DNA of 7,916 nt from JAFAXD01 sp035472475 (GTDB lineage Bacteria; Pseudomonadota; Alphaproteobacteria; Rhizobiales; Xanthobacteraceae): the NCBI GenBank assembly GCA_035472475.1, contig DATIPA010000091.1:1-7916 (forward strand). The letters are read 5' to 3'. Under the pieces are notes generated by a model. The model did no database searches, was not told the DNA's origin, and was given only the letters and a program-made list of their open reading frames with translations. This document shows positions 6,956 to 7,916 of this stretch, one piece after another (the first letter of the stretch is position 1; the number at the start of each line of letters is the position of its first letter). Both the position numbers and the translations under genes were made by a program.

Positions 6956-7139
6956 TCCGAGGCGGCGCTGCTGCGGCTCCGCCCAAGGACACGCTGGCCC
7001 GAGGTTAATCAGCAAGCCCGCGCTCCCCGAATTCAGCCGTTTGGAACAGTGCGAGCGGGCGCCCGCCGGCGCTCGAATGACTTGCGCGCCCGCGCTGCTT
7101 CGGCTTTTCTGCCCACCGCCCAACGACCCCATCCCCAAT

Positions 7140-7144
7140 GAGGA
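7140..7144 (+). promoter_or_regulatory. Ribosome binding site supporting a GTG start
   Basis: GAGGA lies 7 bases before the GTG at 7152 and 13 bases before the in-frame GTG at 7158. The overlapping ATG at 7138 is in another frame, so 7152 is the best start for the aldolase-family gene. Confidence 0.55.
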
Positions 7145-7151
7145 AACGCCC

Positions 7152-7916
7152 GTGCCCGTGTCCCTCGCCGACATTCGCTACGAGCTCGCGATCGCCAACC
7201 GCATGTGCGCCCATGAGGGCGTGATCGACGCTTTCGGCCACGTGAGCGTGCGTCACCCGTCGGATCCGGGCCGCTATCTGCTGTCGCGCTCGCGCTCGCC
7301 GGAGCTGGTCGAGCCCGCCGATCTCTACGAATTCACGCTTGATTCCGAGCCGGTCACGCCGCCCCCTTTACCGATGTACTCGGAACGCGTGATCCATGGC
7401 GAGATCTACAAGTCGCGGCCCGACGTGGTCGCGGTCTGCCACCACCACTCCCCGGCAATGCTGCCCTACTGCATCACCGGCGAGCCACTCGTTGCGGTCT
7501 ACCACCTCGGGGCGGTGATCGGATCCCACGTGCCGTTCTGGGACAGCCAGGACGAGTTTGGCGACACTAATCTTCTGGTGCGCAAGCCGGAGGAGGGAGC
7601 CTCGCTCGCCCGCGCGCTCGGCGACCACAACACGGTGCTGATGCGCCGCCACGGCGCGACCGTGGTTGGCAGCGGCCTTCGCCAACTCGTGTTCCGCACC
7701 ATCTACGGCTGCCGCAACGCCGAATATCAGACCCAGGCCAAGCTGGTTGGACGCATCGGTATGCTCACCCCGGGCGAAATCGATATGGCGGGGATGCTGC
7801 AGCAACAACCCAACACGGTGGCGCGGGCGTGGGAATATTGGCTGACGCGGCTCGAAAAACGCGGCGCGCTGCCGCCGCGCGAGCGCGCAGCACCCGCCCG
7901 CAAGCCAACGGTTGCA
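7152..7916 (+). CDS. Class II aldolase/adducin-family protein, probable aromatic-acid or semialdehyde decarboxylase (open at right edge)
   Basis: Translating from GTG 7152 gives 255 codons with no stop before the window ends. Since family members are usually about 250-265 aa, only a short tail is probably missing. Seen: an N-terminal family motif (ANRMCAHEGVIDAFGHVSVRHP, about 15-36) and SRSRSPELVEPADLYEF (45-61). The metal site matches fuculose-1-phosphate aldolase: E78 (YSER), H97 and H99 (VCHHHSP) and H167 (RRHG). The phrases DAFGHVSVRHP, LLSRSRSPELVEP and DEFGDTNLLV resemble proteins annotated as HCOMODA or 3,4-dihydroxyphthalate decarboxylases of aromatic degradation. That is recalled family resemblance, not a search result. 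A divalent-metal-dependent, soluble cytosolic enzyme is expected. The next gene to the right, unseen, could show whether this is part of an aromatic catabolic cluster. Confidence 0.85.
   Translation, partial: MPVSLADIRYELAIANRMCAHEGVIDAFGHVSVRHPSDPGRYLLSRSRSPELVEPADLYEFTLDSEPVTPPPLPMYSERVIHGEIYKSRPDVVAVCHHHSPAMLPYCITGEPLVAVYHLGAVIGSHVPFWDSQDEFGDTNLLVRKPEEGASLARALGDHNTVLMRRHGATVVGSGLRQLVFRTIYGCRNAEYQTQAKLVGRIGMLTPGEIDMAGMLQQQPNTVARAWEYWLTRLEKRGALPPRERAAPARKPTVA

Noticed and set aside
6961..6983. GGCGG...CCGCC dyad just after the secreted-protein stop codon
   Set aside because: A 5-bp GC-rich dyad without a T-tract; expected by chance in this composition.
7052..7075. CGAGCG...CGCTCG dyad with a GC-rich 12-base loop in the 6956-7151 spacer
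   Set aside because: Short stem, no T-tract after it, and no clear regulatory context; I would not call it a terminator or operator.

Overview
The window is a high-GC proteobacterial segment. The mix of an RND efflux pump, a Tat-exported flavin oxidase, a class II aldolase-type decarboxylase and a small secreted Cys protein suggests an alphaproteobacterium of the Hyphomicrobiales (Bradyrhizobium-like). That assignment is inferred from gene style only; no rRNA or marker gene is present.

Layout: (1) 27-4492, plus strand: a two-gene efflux operon. An HAE1-type RND permease comes first and a membrane-fusion adaptor follows, joined by a 4-base ATGA overlap. No outer-membrane channel gene is in the window. 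(2) 4512-6080, minus strand: a Tat-signal flavin amine/L-amino-acid oxidase, convergent with the adaptor gene across a 19-base gap. (3) 6081-6448: a 368-base divergent intergenic region holding two tandem long imperfect palindromes (78 and 76 bases, 13 bases apart). They share the same ends and layout but have different inner stems. (4) 6449-6955, plus: a small secreted four-cysteine protein of unknown function. (5) 6956-7151: a 196-base spacer with only weak GC-rich dyads. (6) 7152 to the window end, plus: a class II aldolase/adducin-family protein with a GTG start. It is open at the right edge but close to full family length.

The RND and adaptor subunits would work together as the inner-membrane and periplasmic parts of a tripartite exporter. 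The other three genes have no evident functional link to the pump or to each other. The least explained structure is the palindrome pair at 6119-6285. It contains every CTAG tetranucleotide I could find in the window, and it lies directly upstream of the oxidase gene. The second point of interest is the permease, whose TM10 position matching the AcrB proton-relay lysine is an alanine.
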